Below are positions 1 to 7,402 of a DNA stretch of 64,000 nt, in pieces. Origin of the DNA: Enterococcus_I eurekensis (GTDB lineage Bacteria > Bacillota > Bacilli > Lactobacillales > Enterococcaceae). Where the stretch lies: positions 1 to 64,000 of the forward strand of contig NZ_JBHSGT010000054.1 of the NCBI RefSeq assembly GCF_042654605.1, in the 5' to 3' direction. Below the pieces are notes generated by a model, which saw only the letters and a list, made by a program, of their open reading frames with translations, did no database searches and was not told where the DNA came from. The position numbers and the translations under genes are program-made. The stretch's first letter is position 1. Each line of letters opens with the position of its first letter.

Positions 1-80
1 ATTCTACACGTTTGTTGTTTGTTTTGCTTGCTTTGTTCAGTTTTCAAAGGTCTACGTTGTTGCTTTGTCAACAACTCTTA
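1..80 (-). other. Leader of an rRNA operon reading out of the window
   Basis: On the minus strand this stretch contains CTTTGAAAACTGAACAAAG, followed by an AAGCAAGC-type run. This is the sequence typically seen in pre-16S leaders and rRNA spacers of Lactobacillales and Bacilli. It lies directly downstream of a strong leftward promoter. The rRNA genes themselves would be to the left of the window and are not visible, so the operon is inferred from leader and promoter only. Leftward transcription agrees with the leftward replication fork here. Confidence 0.6.
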
Positions 81-81
81 T

Positions 82-110
82 ATCTTATCAGATTGAGCAG
101 TTGCTGTCAA
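82..110 (-). promoter_or_regulatory. Strong rRNA-type promoter, leftward
   Basis: On the minus strand the -35 box is TTGACA (105-110) and the -10 box is TAAGAT (82-87), with a 17-base spacer. The sequence upstream is A/T-rich (T-run at 114-120 on the plus strand). The promoter feeds the rRNA-like leader at the window edge. Confidence 0.65.
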
Positions 111-561
111 CTACTTTTTTATCTTTATTTAAAAACTCATGAATAAGATATTGCACTGTATCAACAGCGACTTGAACATCTTACCAAACATTCGTTATGT
201 TTGTCAATCGTTTTTTATAAAAAACTTAAAAAATATAGCTGAGATAAATAACCACTTTTTCAATCCCAATACCTAATAATATACCAACTTTCAATTGCTA
301 CGTCAACTACAAAAAGCCTATTATATCAACGTTTTGATTTAACCCTTTTCATGCGAAGGCTCTAGGCTCATTATGAGCGTTAACATAACTTAAAAACGGA
401 TTATATGTCATTATAACATCCTAATGTTCGTCAAAAAGTAAAGTTCATCGACCACGACAACTATTGATTCCTCAGTTTTCCTAAAGAATGAAGTTTATTT
501 TATCTATTTTTTGATTTTTTTGATAATATGAGGATAGATAAAACTACTAGGAGGCTACGTT
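111..561. other. AT-rich intergenic region, no gene seen
   Basis: About 450 bases separate the leftward rRNA-type promoter from the rightward response regulator. No plausible coding frame with a ribosome binding site is visible. A short inverted element, GGCTCATTATGAGC, lies near 365-378. The promoter for the two-component system must lie in the right part, but I see no clear -35/-10 pair. The ribosome binding site of the response regulator is AGGAGG at about 549. Confidence 0.5.
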
Positions 562-1254
562 ATGAAAATTTTAGTTGCAGATGATGATAAAGAAATTGTT
601 GAATTATTAAGTATCTATCTCCAAAATGAGGGCTACGAACCCGTAAAAGCTTACAATGGTCAAGAAGCTTTAAATACTGTACGGTCCACACCTGAATTAG
701 GATTACTTATTCTAGACATCATGATGCCAGAGTTAGACGGCATGCAAGTTGTTAAAACTCTTCGTAAAGAAGATTCTCAGATTCCTATTATTATGTTAAC
801 TGCAAAAACAACTGATATGGATAAAATCAAAGGGCTTGTAGCTGGTGCAGATGATTACGTCACAAAACCTTTCAATCCATTAGAAGTTATGGCTCGTGTG
901 AAATCACTATTACGCAGAACAAAAATGTCTTCAGAACAAAATCAACCAGAGATTTTAGAAGTTGGTTCATTAATTATCAATCGTGACTCACATGAGGTTA
1001 CGACTGTTGATGGTGTTGCCATTCAATTAACTGCTCTTGAATTCGGGATTTTATACTTACTTGCTTCACATACAAGCCGCGTATTTAGCGCAGACGAAAT
1101 TTTTGAACGCGTTTGGAAACAAGAAAGTGTTGTTTCTGCTAAAACCGTCATGGTTCACGTGAGCCATCTACGCGATAAAATTGAAGAGGCAACTGGTGGC
1201 GAGAAAATCATTCAAACAGTTTGGGGAGTTGGATATAAAATCGATGCCAAATAA
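562..1254 (+). CDS. OmpR/PhoB-family response regulator, VanR-like
   Basis: DNA-binding response regulator of a two-component system, 230 residues, the usual length. The receiver domain (about 1-115) has the acidic pocket at residues 7-9, phospho-acceptor D52 in LDIMMPELDG, T80 and K102 in TKPF. The C-terminal winged helix (about 130-228) ends with the VWGVGYKI motif of the OmpR class. The sequence resembles VanR of vancomycin resistance clusters, but no vanHAX genes are nearby. The kinase gene overlaps it by 11 bases, so the two are co-translated partners. The start follows AGGAGG with good spacing. Target genes are unknown; a cell-envelope role is a guess from the VanR likeness and the nearby deacetylase. 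Confidence 0.9.
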   Translation: MKILVADDDKEIVELLSIYLQNEGYEPVKAYNGQEALNTVRSTPELGLLILDIMMPELDGMQVVKTLRKEDSQIPIIMLTAKTTDMDKIKGLVAGADDYVTKPFNPLEVMARVKSLLRRTKMSSEQNQPEILEVGSLIINRDSHEVTTVDGVAIQLTALEFGILYLLASHTSRVFSADEIFERVWKQESVVSAKTVMVHVSHLRDKIEEATGGEKIIQTVWGVGYKIDAK

Positions 1255-2422
1255 CAGCTTTGAAAACAAGAAACGAATTACACTGACTTCTAGAGAAATT
1301 AGCGAATTGTTTGCAGAAGGAATCATTACAATTATTTTACTACTATTAATTAACGTTTCGATCATTGTTTTGTTTTCTTCTATTATAAATAGTTCTCCCT
1401 CTCTAAATGATGCGATTTTTGAATCACGTAATAGTTTTGTACGTAATTTTAATTCAACAATCTTTTTAAGCGGTAAAAGTATCTTACTTCCTCTCTTCTT
1501 ACTATTAGATGCTTTCATTCTCTCATGGCGAATTATTCGTCGCTACCGTCAAATGCAATTGCGTCATATCATTTCGGAATTGCATTACATTGCTGAAGGC
1601 AATTACGATCACCGGATTCCTTTTGAATTACGTGGTGATTTAAATCGGGTAGTCTCAAGTATTAATGGTCTCGTCGACAGTACTGTGGCGGCTATTGAAG
1701 AAGAGCGTCGTATTGAACAATCAAAAGACGAGCTAATTACCAATGTCAGTCATGATATTCGCACACCATTAACGTCTATTATTGGTTATCTAGGTTTAAT
1801 TGAAGACCGGCAATATCATTCAAAAGAAGATTTATTAAAATATACGCATATCGCGTACGTTAAGGCGAAGCAAATGAAATCTTTAGTCGAAGATCTCTTT
1901 GAATATACAAAAGTTCGACAACCTGATACACCAATTAGCACAACCACCTTTGATATGGTCCAACTCTTAGAACAATTAGCGATTGAGTTTGAGTTGGAAG
2001 CTTCTCGTAAATCTGTAGAAATTCAAGTTCAGTCCGATTGTCCACAAATTTTAATGACAGGTGATACCGATAAATTGGTACGGGTGTTTAATAATTTAAT
2101 TACTAATGCGTTAAAATATGGGAAAAATGCAACCTTAATTATGATTACAATTGAAAAAATCGGGACAGAAGTTGTTGTGTCCGTTAAAAATAATGGAAAA
2201 ATGATTCCAAAGCATGCTTTAGATGCCCTTTTCAATCGTTTTTACCGCGTGGAAGAGTCTCGCTCACAAGAAACAGGTGGGTCTGGCTTAGGTTTGGCCA
2301 TTGCTCAAAGTATTATTGCCCTTCATGGTGGCTATATTTATGCCAAGTCGAATCAACAATGGACATCCTTTATCATCCATTTACCACTTGGTATTCGACA
2401 GAAAAGTCAAATTATTGATTAA
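1244..2422 (+). CDS. Sensor histidine kinase, VanS-like
   Basis: Membrane sensor kinase paired with the preceding regulator, 392 residues. Two membrane helices (about 26-48 and 77-97) enclose a short outer loop of roughly 28 residues, so it probably senses at or within the membrane, as VanS- and IM-type kinases do. A HAMP-like linker (about 98-160) is followed by the H-box SHDIRTP with H170, the N-box NLITNALKYG and a G-box GSGLGLAIAQ. I chose the ATG at 1244, overlapping the regulator stop by 11 bases, over an in-frame ATG at 1181 that would add 21 residues inside the upstream gene. The ligand cannot be inferred. Confidence 0.88.
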   Translation: MPNNSFENKKRITLTSREISELFAEGIITIILLLLINVSIIVLFSSIINSSPSLNDAIFESRNSFVRNFNSTIFLSGKSILLPLFLLLDAFILSWRIIRRYRQMQLRHIISELHYIAEGNYDHRIPFELRGDLNRVVSSINGLVDSTVAAIEEERRIEQSKDELITNVSHDIRTPLTSIIGYLGLIEDRQYHSKEDLLKYTHIAYVKAKQMKSLVEDLFEYTKVRQPDTPISTTTFDMVQLLEQLAIEFELEASRKSVEIQVQSDCPQILMTGDTDKLVRVFNNLITNALKYGKNATLIMITIEKIGTEVVVSVKNNGKMIPKHALDALFNRFYRVEESRSQETGGSGLGLAIAQSIIALHGGYIYAKSNQQWTSFIIHLPLGIRQKSQIID

Positions 2423-2425
2423 TAG

Positions 2426-2454
2426 TTGACGAAAGGTTGGTTTTCCGCTATGCT
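2426..2454 (+). promoter_or_regulatory. Promoter of the serS T-box transcript
   Basis: The -35 box TTGACG (2426-2431) and -10 box TATGCT (2449-2454) are separated by 17 bases, starting four bases after the kinase stop codon. The predicted start of transcription is just before the T-box leader. Confidence 0.6.
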
Positions 2455-2460
2455 AAAACA

Positions 2461-2703
2461 AAATATATCTATTAAGCAGAGAATCTAGTATGTGTTTCTT
2501 CTATATAAGTAGAGAGCTGATGGTTGGTGAGAATCAGTATAGTTAAACACAGAATCCAATTCTTTTATTGCTTCTTTTGAAAGAAAGACCTACTCTTTGG
2601 TTACAAGAGATACAAGGGCGACAGTTTGTCGAACTTGGGTGGTACCGCGAATAATCTATTTCGTCCCAAGCTATTAGCGTGGGATGGAATAGTTTTTTTA
2701 TTT
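2461..2703 (+). promoter_or_regulatory. T-box riboswitch, serine-specific
   Basis: Transcription antitermination leader that senses uncharged tRNA-Ser and controls serS. The T-box core TGGGTGGTACCGCG is at 2636-2649. It is followed by a terminator whose arms CTATTTCGTCCCA and TGGGATGGAATAG are separated by a short loop and end in a run of T (to about 2702). Stem I sequence lies at about 2475-2570. A candidate specifier codon TCC (Ser) occurs at 2555-2557 after GAA, but I did not fold the RNA. Placement directly before serS supports serine specificity. Confidence 0.9.
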
Positions 2704-2731
2704 TATTTACTATATATAGGAGGGTATAAAA

Positions 2732-4006
2732 ATGTTAGATATGAAAATGATTCGCCAAAATTCTGATTTCGTTCAACAAAAATTACAATCTCGTGGTGTA
2801 AAGGCGGATGTTTTAAAAAAGTTTATTAGTCTAGATGAACAACGTCGTGCGCTACTCGTTCAGACTGAGGAACAAAAAAAATACCGCAATGATGTTTCTG
2901 GTGAAATCGCACAGTTAAAACGTGAAAAATTAGATGCTTCTGAAAAAATCAACGAAATGAAAGTCGTTGGTGAAAAGATTAAAGAAATCGATCAACAAAT
3001 TCTAACAATCGATGCACAACTGCAAGAAATTGCAACGACTCTACCGAACTTGCCGCATGATAGTGTGCCATTAGGTGCAGATGAAGAAGATAATGTCGAA
3101 ATCCGTCGTTGGGACACACCAAGAGACTTTGATTTTGAACCGAAACCTCATTGGGAAGTCGCAGAAAACTTAGATATTTTAGATTTCGAACGCGGTGCAA
3201 AAGTTTCTGGTAGCCGCTTTGTTTTCTACAAAGGCGCTGGAGCACGGTTAGAAAGAGCTTTATACAACTTTATGCTTGATCAACACGTTGATGAGCACGG
3301 TTATACAGAAATGTTAACGCCTTATGCTGTTAACAGCCAAGCAATGTTTGGAACCGGTCAATTTCCAAAATTTAAAGAAGATGTCTTCCAATTAGCGGAC
3401 ACAGACTTAACACTAATTCCAACCGCTGAAGTGCCTTTGACAAATTATCATAGTCAAGAAATTTTAGACGAAAAAGACTTACCGATTTATTTCACCGCTT
3501 TGAGTCCAGCTTTTCGTTCAGAAGCTGGTAGCGCAGGACGTGACACTCGTGGTTTGATTCGTTTACATCAGTTTAATAAAGTGGAAATGGTGAAACTAAG
3601 TAAAAGTGAAACGTCTTATGATGAACTAGAAAAAATGACAGCTGATGCCGAAAGTATTTTACAAAAATTAAAATTACCTTATCGTGTGTTGGCACTTTCA
3701 ACTGGCGATATGGGCTTCTCAGCAGCTAAGACATATGACCTTGAGGTTTGGATTCCAGCACAAGACACTTACCGTGAAATTAGCTCATGTTCAAACTGTG
3801 AGGACTTCCAAGCGCGTCGTGCCATGATTCGTTACCGTGATGCAGATGGAAAAATCCAATACGCCCATACATTAAATGGTTCTGGCCTAGCAGTTGGTCG
3901 TACAGTTGCAGCTATTCTTGAAAACTACCAAAACGAAGACGGCAGCGTTACTATCCCTGAAGTACTTGTTCCTTATATGGGCGGTATGACTAAAATCGAA
4001 AAATAA
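2732..4006 (+). CDS. serS: Seryl-tRNA synthetase
   Basis: Cytoplasmic class II aminoacyl-tRNA synthetase that charges tRNA-Ser; 424 residues, normal length. The N-terminal coiled-coil arm (about residues 25-100, rich in K/E/Q) binds the long variable arm of tRNA-Ser. The catalytic core contains the TAEVPLTN segment, the motif 2 region FRSEAGSAGRDTRGLIRLHQF and motif 3 LNGSGLAVGRTVAAILEN. The ribosome binding site is AGGAGG about 9 bases before the ATG. The gene is monocistronic, between its T-box leader and a strong terminator. Confidence 0.98.
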   Translation: MLDMKMIRQNSDFVQQKLQSRGVKADVLKKFISLDEQRRALLVQTEEQKKYRNDVSGEIAQLKREKLDASEKINEMKVVGEKIKEIDQQILTIDAQLQEIATTLPNLPHDSVPLGADEEDNVEIRRWDTPRDFDFEPKPHWEVAENLDILDFERGAKVSGSRFVFYKGAGARLERALYNFMLDQHVDEHGYTEMLTPYAVNSQAMFGTGQFPKFKEDVFQLADTDLTLIPTAEVPLTNYHSQEILDEKDLPIYFTALSPAFRSEAGSAGRDTRGLIRLHQFNKVEMVKLSKSETSYDELEKMTADAESILQKLKLPYRVLALSTGDMGFSAAKTYDLEVWIPAQDTYREISSCSNCEDFQARRAMIRYRDADGKIQYAHTLNGSGLAVGRTVAAILENYQNEDGSVTIPEVLVPYMGGMTKIEK

Positions 4007-4028
4007 ATCTATTGGCTTTTAGCAGTCT

Positions 4029-4068
4029 AAAAAACTTCTTCAGATAAAAAAACTGAAGAAGTTTTTTT
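4029..4068 (+). terminator. Terminator after serS
   Basis: Arms AAAAAACTTCTTCAG and CTGAAGAAGTTTTTTT enclose a short A-rich loop and end in a T-run. Confidence 0.85.
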
Positions 4069-4149
4069 AAATTTTGATTACGTTTAATTGAGAAAATATA
4101 TTAATAATGTTACATTATTAACAACTATGTACAAAGTCGAGGTGCTCCA

Positions 4150-5613
4150 ATGAACGAACAAAAACCAATTCAATCACGAAGCGAGCTTCGCGCTCTTCAA
4201 AAGAAAAAAAGTGGCTCAAAATGGCTTTTCCGTATTGGAATCCCGCTATTTCTACTACTGATCACTCTTACAGCAGGATTTTTTGTTAAGCATTTTTTTG
4301 AACAGCAAGCGCTAAAAGATAGAATTGCTAGCGAAAAACAAGCGCTAATTGCGAGTACTCAAAAATTACAAGCTCAAAGCGGCTTTGAAACAACAGAAGA
4401 GATTCACGAAAAAAGAAATATCACTGAAATCATTTACCAACCAAAAGAAGACAAAGGCTTTCCAATTCCCAATTTTAATGAGAAATCAAAAAAAATGATT
4501 GAGCAAATTGCCGATAAACAAAAAGCAAAACATCCTACTGTTTTAATTGCCGGGTTGGGTACAGAAAGTTTTACAGAACAACTGGGCGCCTATCATATAA
4601 AAGTTGACACTTATCAATGGCAAGTCGATAAAAATAATTTTGATAAAGTGGCCACCGAAAAAGGGGCACCAATGTATATGAATCAAAAAACAGGTAAACC
4701 GGTCACAAGTAAAGAATTAATTGCAGAAGAAGCCAATTTATTAGGTATTCACCAAGTTATTCAGCAACAAATTTTAGATGAAGCGAAAGAACCTAAAAAG
4801 ATTATCGATGCGGTCTTAAACCTACCAATTATTAATTGGGAATCAAAAATAACTTATACACCCGATGAACTAAAAATAACACTGCCAAAAAATGATACCG
4901 GCGTTTCTAAAATCACTTTACCTTACGATAAAATTCGACCATTTATTCAAAATGATTTAGTCAATCCAGCCGCTTTTAAAGAAGAAGCGCCTGCTCTTGA
5001 CCCGAATAAAAAATATATTGCATTAACCTTTGATGACGGCCCTAGTGCCGCAACCACACCACAAGTTCTTAAAGTATTAGCTGAGAAAGACGTCAAAGCG
5101 ACTTTCTTCTTATTAGGACAAAATGCGAGAGAATATCCAGAAATCGTGAATCAAATTCAAAAGGATGAACATGAAATAGCAAGCCATTCATACTCTCATC
5201 CACAGTTAACTGCCTTAACTGCAGAACAAGTCGTCAGAGAGGTCCGTGATACAGATAAAGCGATTTTCAATGCCACGGGAATTTTACCACGCACCTTTCG
5301 CCCACCCTATGGTGCGGTTAATCCCGATGTCGCTAAACAAATCGGAAAACCTGTTATCCAATGGAACATTGATTCTTTAGACTGGCAAACAAAAAATACC
5401 AAGTCTGTCATTCAAATGGTAAATCAAACCTCGCATCCTGGCGGAATTGTATTAATGCATGATATTCAAGAAGCAACAGCCGATGCTTTAGCCACTGTCA
5501 TTGACAACCTTAAAGCGCAAGACTATGAATTTTTAACGATTGAAGAAATGTTCCAATTCAGCGAACGTCCACTCTATCAATATTTTAGCCTTAATGACTC
5601 TCGAAAAGTTTAA
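4150..5613 (+). CDS. pgdA: Membrane-anchored polysaccharide (peptidoglycan) deacetylase, NodB family
   Basis: Predicted surface enzyme that removes acetyl groups from glycan N-acetylhexosamines, probably peptidoglycan GlcNAc, which raises lysozyme resistance in related bacteria. 487 residues: a short basic cytoplasmic tail, one membrane helix (about 27-47), a roughly 230-residue extracellular N-terminal part like that of streptococcal PgdA, then a NodB domain from about 288. Catalytic motifs are TFDDGP (D295, D296), HSYSH (metal-binding His pair), RPPYG and the late LMHD. SD GAGGTG precedes the ATG. Single gene between two terminators. The gene symbol is assigned by architecture; the natural substrate is inferred. 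Confidence 0.85.
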   Translation: MNEQKPIQSRSELRALQKKKSGSKWLFRIGIPLFLLLITLTAGFFVKHFFEQQALKDRIASEKQALIASTQKLQAQSGFETTEEIHEKRNITEIIYQPKEDKGFPIPNFNEKSKKMIEQIADKQKAKHPTVLIAGLGTESFTEQLGAYHIKVDTYQWQVDKNNFDKVATEKGAPMYMNQKTGKPVTSKELIAEEANLLGIHQVIQQQILDEAKEPKKIIDAVLNLPIINWESKITYTPDELKITLPKNDTGVSKITLPYDKIRPFIQNDLVNPAAFKEEAPALDPNKKYIALTFDDGPSAATTPQVLKVLAEKDVKATFFLLGQNAREYPEIVNQIQKDEHEIASHSYSHPQLTALTAEQVVREVRDTDKAIFNATGILPRTFRPPYGAVNPDVAKQIGKPVIQWNIDSLDWQTKNTKSVIQMVNQTSHPGGIVLMHDIQEATADALATVIDNLKAQDYEFLTIEEMFQFSERPLYQYFSLNDSRKV

Positions 5614-5616
5614 ACG

Positions 5617-5667
5617 AAAAAAGACTGGAAAAACGTGCCTAAGAGGCAGTGTTCCAGTCTTTTTTAT
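5617..5667 (+). terminator. Terminator after the deacetylase gene
   Basis: Arms AAAAAAGACTGGA and TCCAGTCTTTTTT with an inner GCCTAAGAGGC hairpin, ending in T-run. Confidence 0.8.
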
Positions 5668-5784
5668 CATATGATTATAGCTTAAAACTATAGCTAGCTG
5701 ATATTAATAAGTATAACTTCTTTTAGGGTTTATTTGGTATGCTAATGCTATCAAATTATTGCAACTATATTGGAGGGTATTACT

Positions 5785-6933
5785 ATGGCTAAAGAACGGT
5801 TCCAACTCGTTGGGTCTTTACTACGACCAACTAATTTATTAGACTATAAAAATAAAATTGAAGTACGCGATGATATTCAATATCCATTTTATAATGATTT
5901 CATCGGGTATCAAGAAACCGAAACTGCTGAAATTGCTAAGATTATTGAAAAACAAATTACGGAAGAGATTCCTGTAATTACCGATGGTGAATACTCTCGA
6001 TCAATGTGGCATTTAGATTTTGTTTGGGGTTTTGAAGGCATTGAACGCTTTATTGCAGATAGCGGGTACACTTTCCAAGATTTCGATGGTGGTATTTACG
6101 AAACACGTAAAGACATTGGCATTCGAATTACCGCACCTCTTTCAGGTAAAAATCATCACTTCATTACTTTATACAAACAATTGAAAGCACAGACCAAGGA
6201 TCATCCTATTAAAATCACGGTTTGGGGTGCGGCTCATGCCTATACTGAATTAGCAATTATGAACCAAATTTACGGTGAAGAACAAGTTTACAAAACACAA
6301 GATGCCTTAAAAGAAGGTTTAATCCAAGCTTACAAAGAATTTTTAGTCGAATACAAAGAAGCTGGCGGTCAAATCATTCAATTTGACGACTGTTTATGGG
6401 AATTATTTTCCGAGGATAATGAACAAAGCTTCTTCACTGCTGGAAACAATGGTTTAGAAGAGTTGGCAGATGCTTTTATCGCAATCAATAACAATATAGC
6501 TGATTTTGCGCATGAACTTGGATTAAAAGTTTGGACGCATAATTGTCGCGGAAATTATGAAAGTCGGCATGCGGCTAGCGGTAGTTATGAATCAATTGCC
6601 GAAAAATTCTTACGTGATCAACGGTATGACCGTTTCTTCTTAGAATGGGATGATGAACGCGCAGGTGAACTTTCCGCTCTTTCTGTTTTAAAGGACCGTC
6701 CAGAAGTTGAAGTTGTACTCGGACTTCTTTCCAGTAAAACTGCCCATTTAGATGATGAAGAACGTGTTTATCAACTGCTTGAAAAAGCGAGCGATGTTTT
6801 ACCAAAAGAGCGTTTATTCTTATCACACCAATGCGGTTTTGCTTCTTGTGATGGTGGAAATGAGCTATCCATTGACCAACAATGGGCTAAAATTAACCAA
6901 GGTCAGGCAATCGCTAAGAAGTTTTGGCAATAA
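5785..6933 (+). CDS. MetE C-terminal-like methyltransferase (YxjG/YxjH type)
   Basis: Protein of 382 residues resembling only the C-terminal catalytic half of cobalamin-independent methionine synthase, the YxjG/YxjH subfamily of Firmicutes. It would transfer a methyl group to homocysteine or a related thiol. Zinc-ligand motifs of the barrel are visible: HNCRGN (His and Cys) and SHQCGFAS (Cys). The N-terminal MetE domain is absent, so the methyl donor may not be methyl-tetrahydrofolate. Start: ATG 5785 with GGAGGG 7-8 bases before it; an upstream TTG frame start at 5770 would leave no SD. It is monocistronic. A metA homologue lies elsewhere in the window, so a methionine role is plausible. Confidence 0.85.
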   Translation: MAKERFQLVGSLLRPTNLLDYKNKIEVRDDIQYPFYNDFIGYQETETAEIAKIIEKQITEEIPVITDGEYSRSMWHLDFVWGFEGIERFIADSGYTFQDFDGGIYETRKDIGIRITAPLSGKNHHFITLYKQLKAQTKDHPIKITVWGAAHAYTELAIMNQIYGEEQVYKTQDALKEGLIQAYKEFLVEYKEAGGQIIQFDDCLWELFSEDNEQSFFTAGNNGLEELADAFIAINNNIADFAHELGLKVWTHNCRGNYESRHAASGSYESIAEKFLRDQRYDRFFLEWDDERAGELSALSVLKDRPEVEVVLGLLSSKTAHLDDEERVYQLLEKASDVLPKERLFLSHQCGFASCDGGNELSIDQQWAKINQGQAIAKKFWQ

Positions 6934-6941
6934 AAAAAATT

Positions 6942-6990
6942 AAAAAAACGCCAAGCAGAGACTATCAAAGTCTTTGATTGACGTTTTTTT
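6942..6990 (+). terminator. Terminator after the MetE-like gene
   Basis: An A-run and ACGCCAA arm pairs with TTGACGT followed by seven T; an inner GACTATCAAAGTC hairpin is present. The adjoining half copy of the hairpin repeat begins directly after the T-run. Confidence 0.65.
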
Positions 6991-7020
6991 GCTTATTAAT
7001 CATTCCAGAATGCTTATTTT
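6991..7020 (-). repeat. Half unit of the GAGGCTAT hairpin repeat
   Basis: The plus-strand sequence matches the right part of the complete unit at 7168-7267: both have GCTTATTA, then a variable block, then GCTTATTTTATAGCCTCTT. The matching other arm is absent. Read on the minus strand this is the leading linker plus the first arm, cut off at the T-run of the upstream gene's terminator. Confidence 0.6.
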
Positions 7021-7402
7021 ATAGCCTCTTATTTAAACGGCATAAATAAATCAGCTACTCTGAAATAAGATCTTCTGGAAAAAAGTGAATAACACACTTT
7101 CTTTCCAGAAGATTTCTTATTTATCGTAGCTGAACAATGTATTTATAGCCTCTTGTTTAAACAGCATAAAATAAGCAGGATTTCGGTAATAAGCCGAAAT
7201 TTTTTCAAAAGAAAAAAACTCTTTTGAACAATTTCTTGCTTATTACTCAATCCTAGACGCTTATTTTATAGCCTCTTAGTCTTAAACGGCATTTCTGAAG
7301 CAATGACTCGGTGATAAGCCAGATTCTTTCGAAAGTAAAGTACACTTTCAAACGATTCTTTACTTATCACTCGTCATTAGACACTTCAGAGATAGCCTCT
7401 TA
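7021..7402 (-). repeat. Array of three long hairpins with conserved linkers (locus 1)
   Basis: Linkers lie at 7021-7043, 7145-7167, 7268-7292 and (partial) 7392-7402, spaced 123-124 bases. On the minus strand each complete linker is close to ATGCCGTTTAAA, a few bases, then GAGGCTAT. Between them lie three imperfect palindromes of about 100 bases: 7044-7144, 7168-7267 and 7293-7391. Stems differ in sequence but pair well: TCAGCTAC with GTAGCTGA; GTAATAAGC with GCTTATTAC; GTGATAAG with CTTATCAC. The last linker overlaps the guaB stop codon, so the array would be transcribed as the guaB 3' end. No T-run follows each stem, so these are not ordinary terminators, though one member could stop transcription. 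Confidence 0.85.

Noticed and set aside
1168..1518. Minus-strand frame of 116 codons over the histidine kinase
   Set aside because: It is antisense to a clear kinase gene, lacks an SD and has no family resemblance; many other such antisense frames were dropped for the same reason.
562..2422. Vancomycin resistance locus
   Set aside because: Only VanRS-like regulators are present; no vanH, vanA/B, vanX or related genes are in the window.
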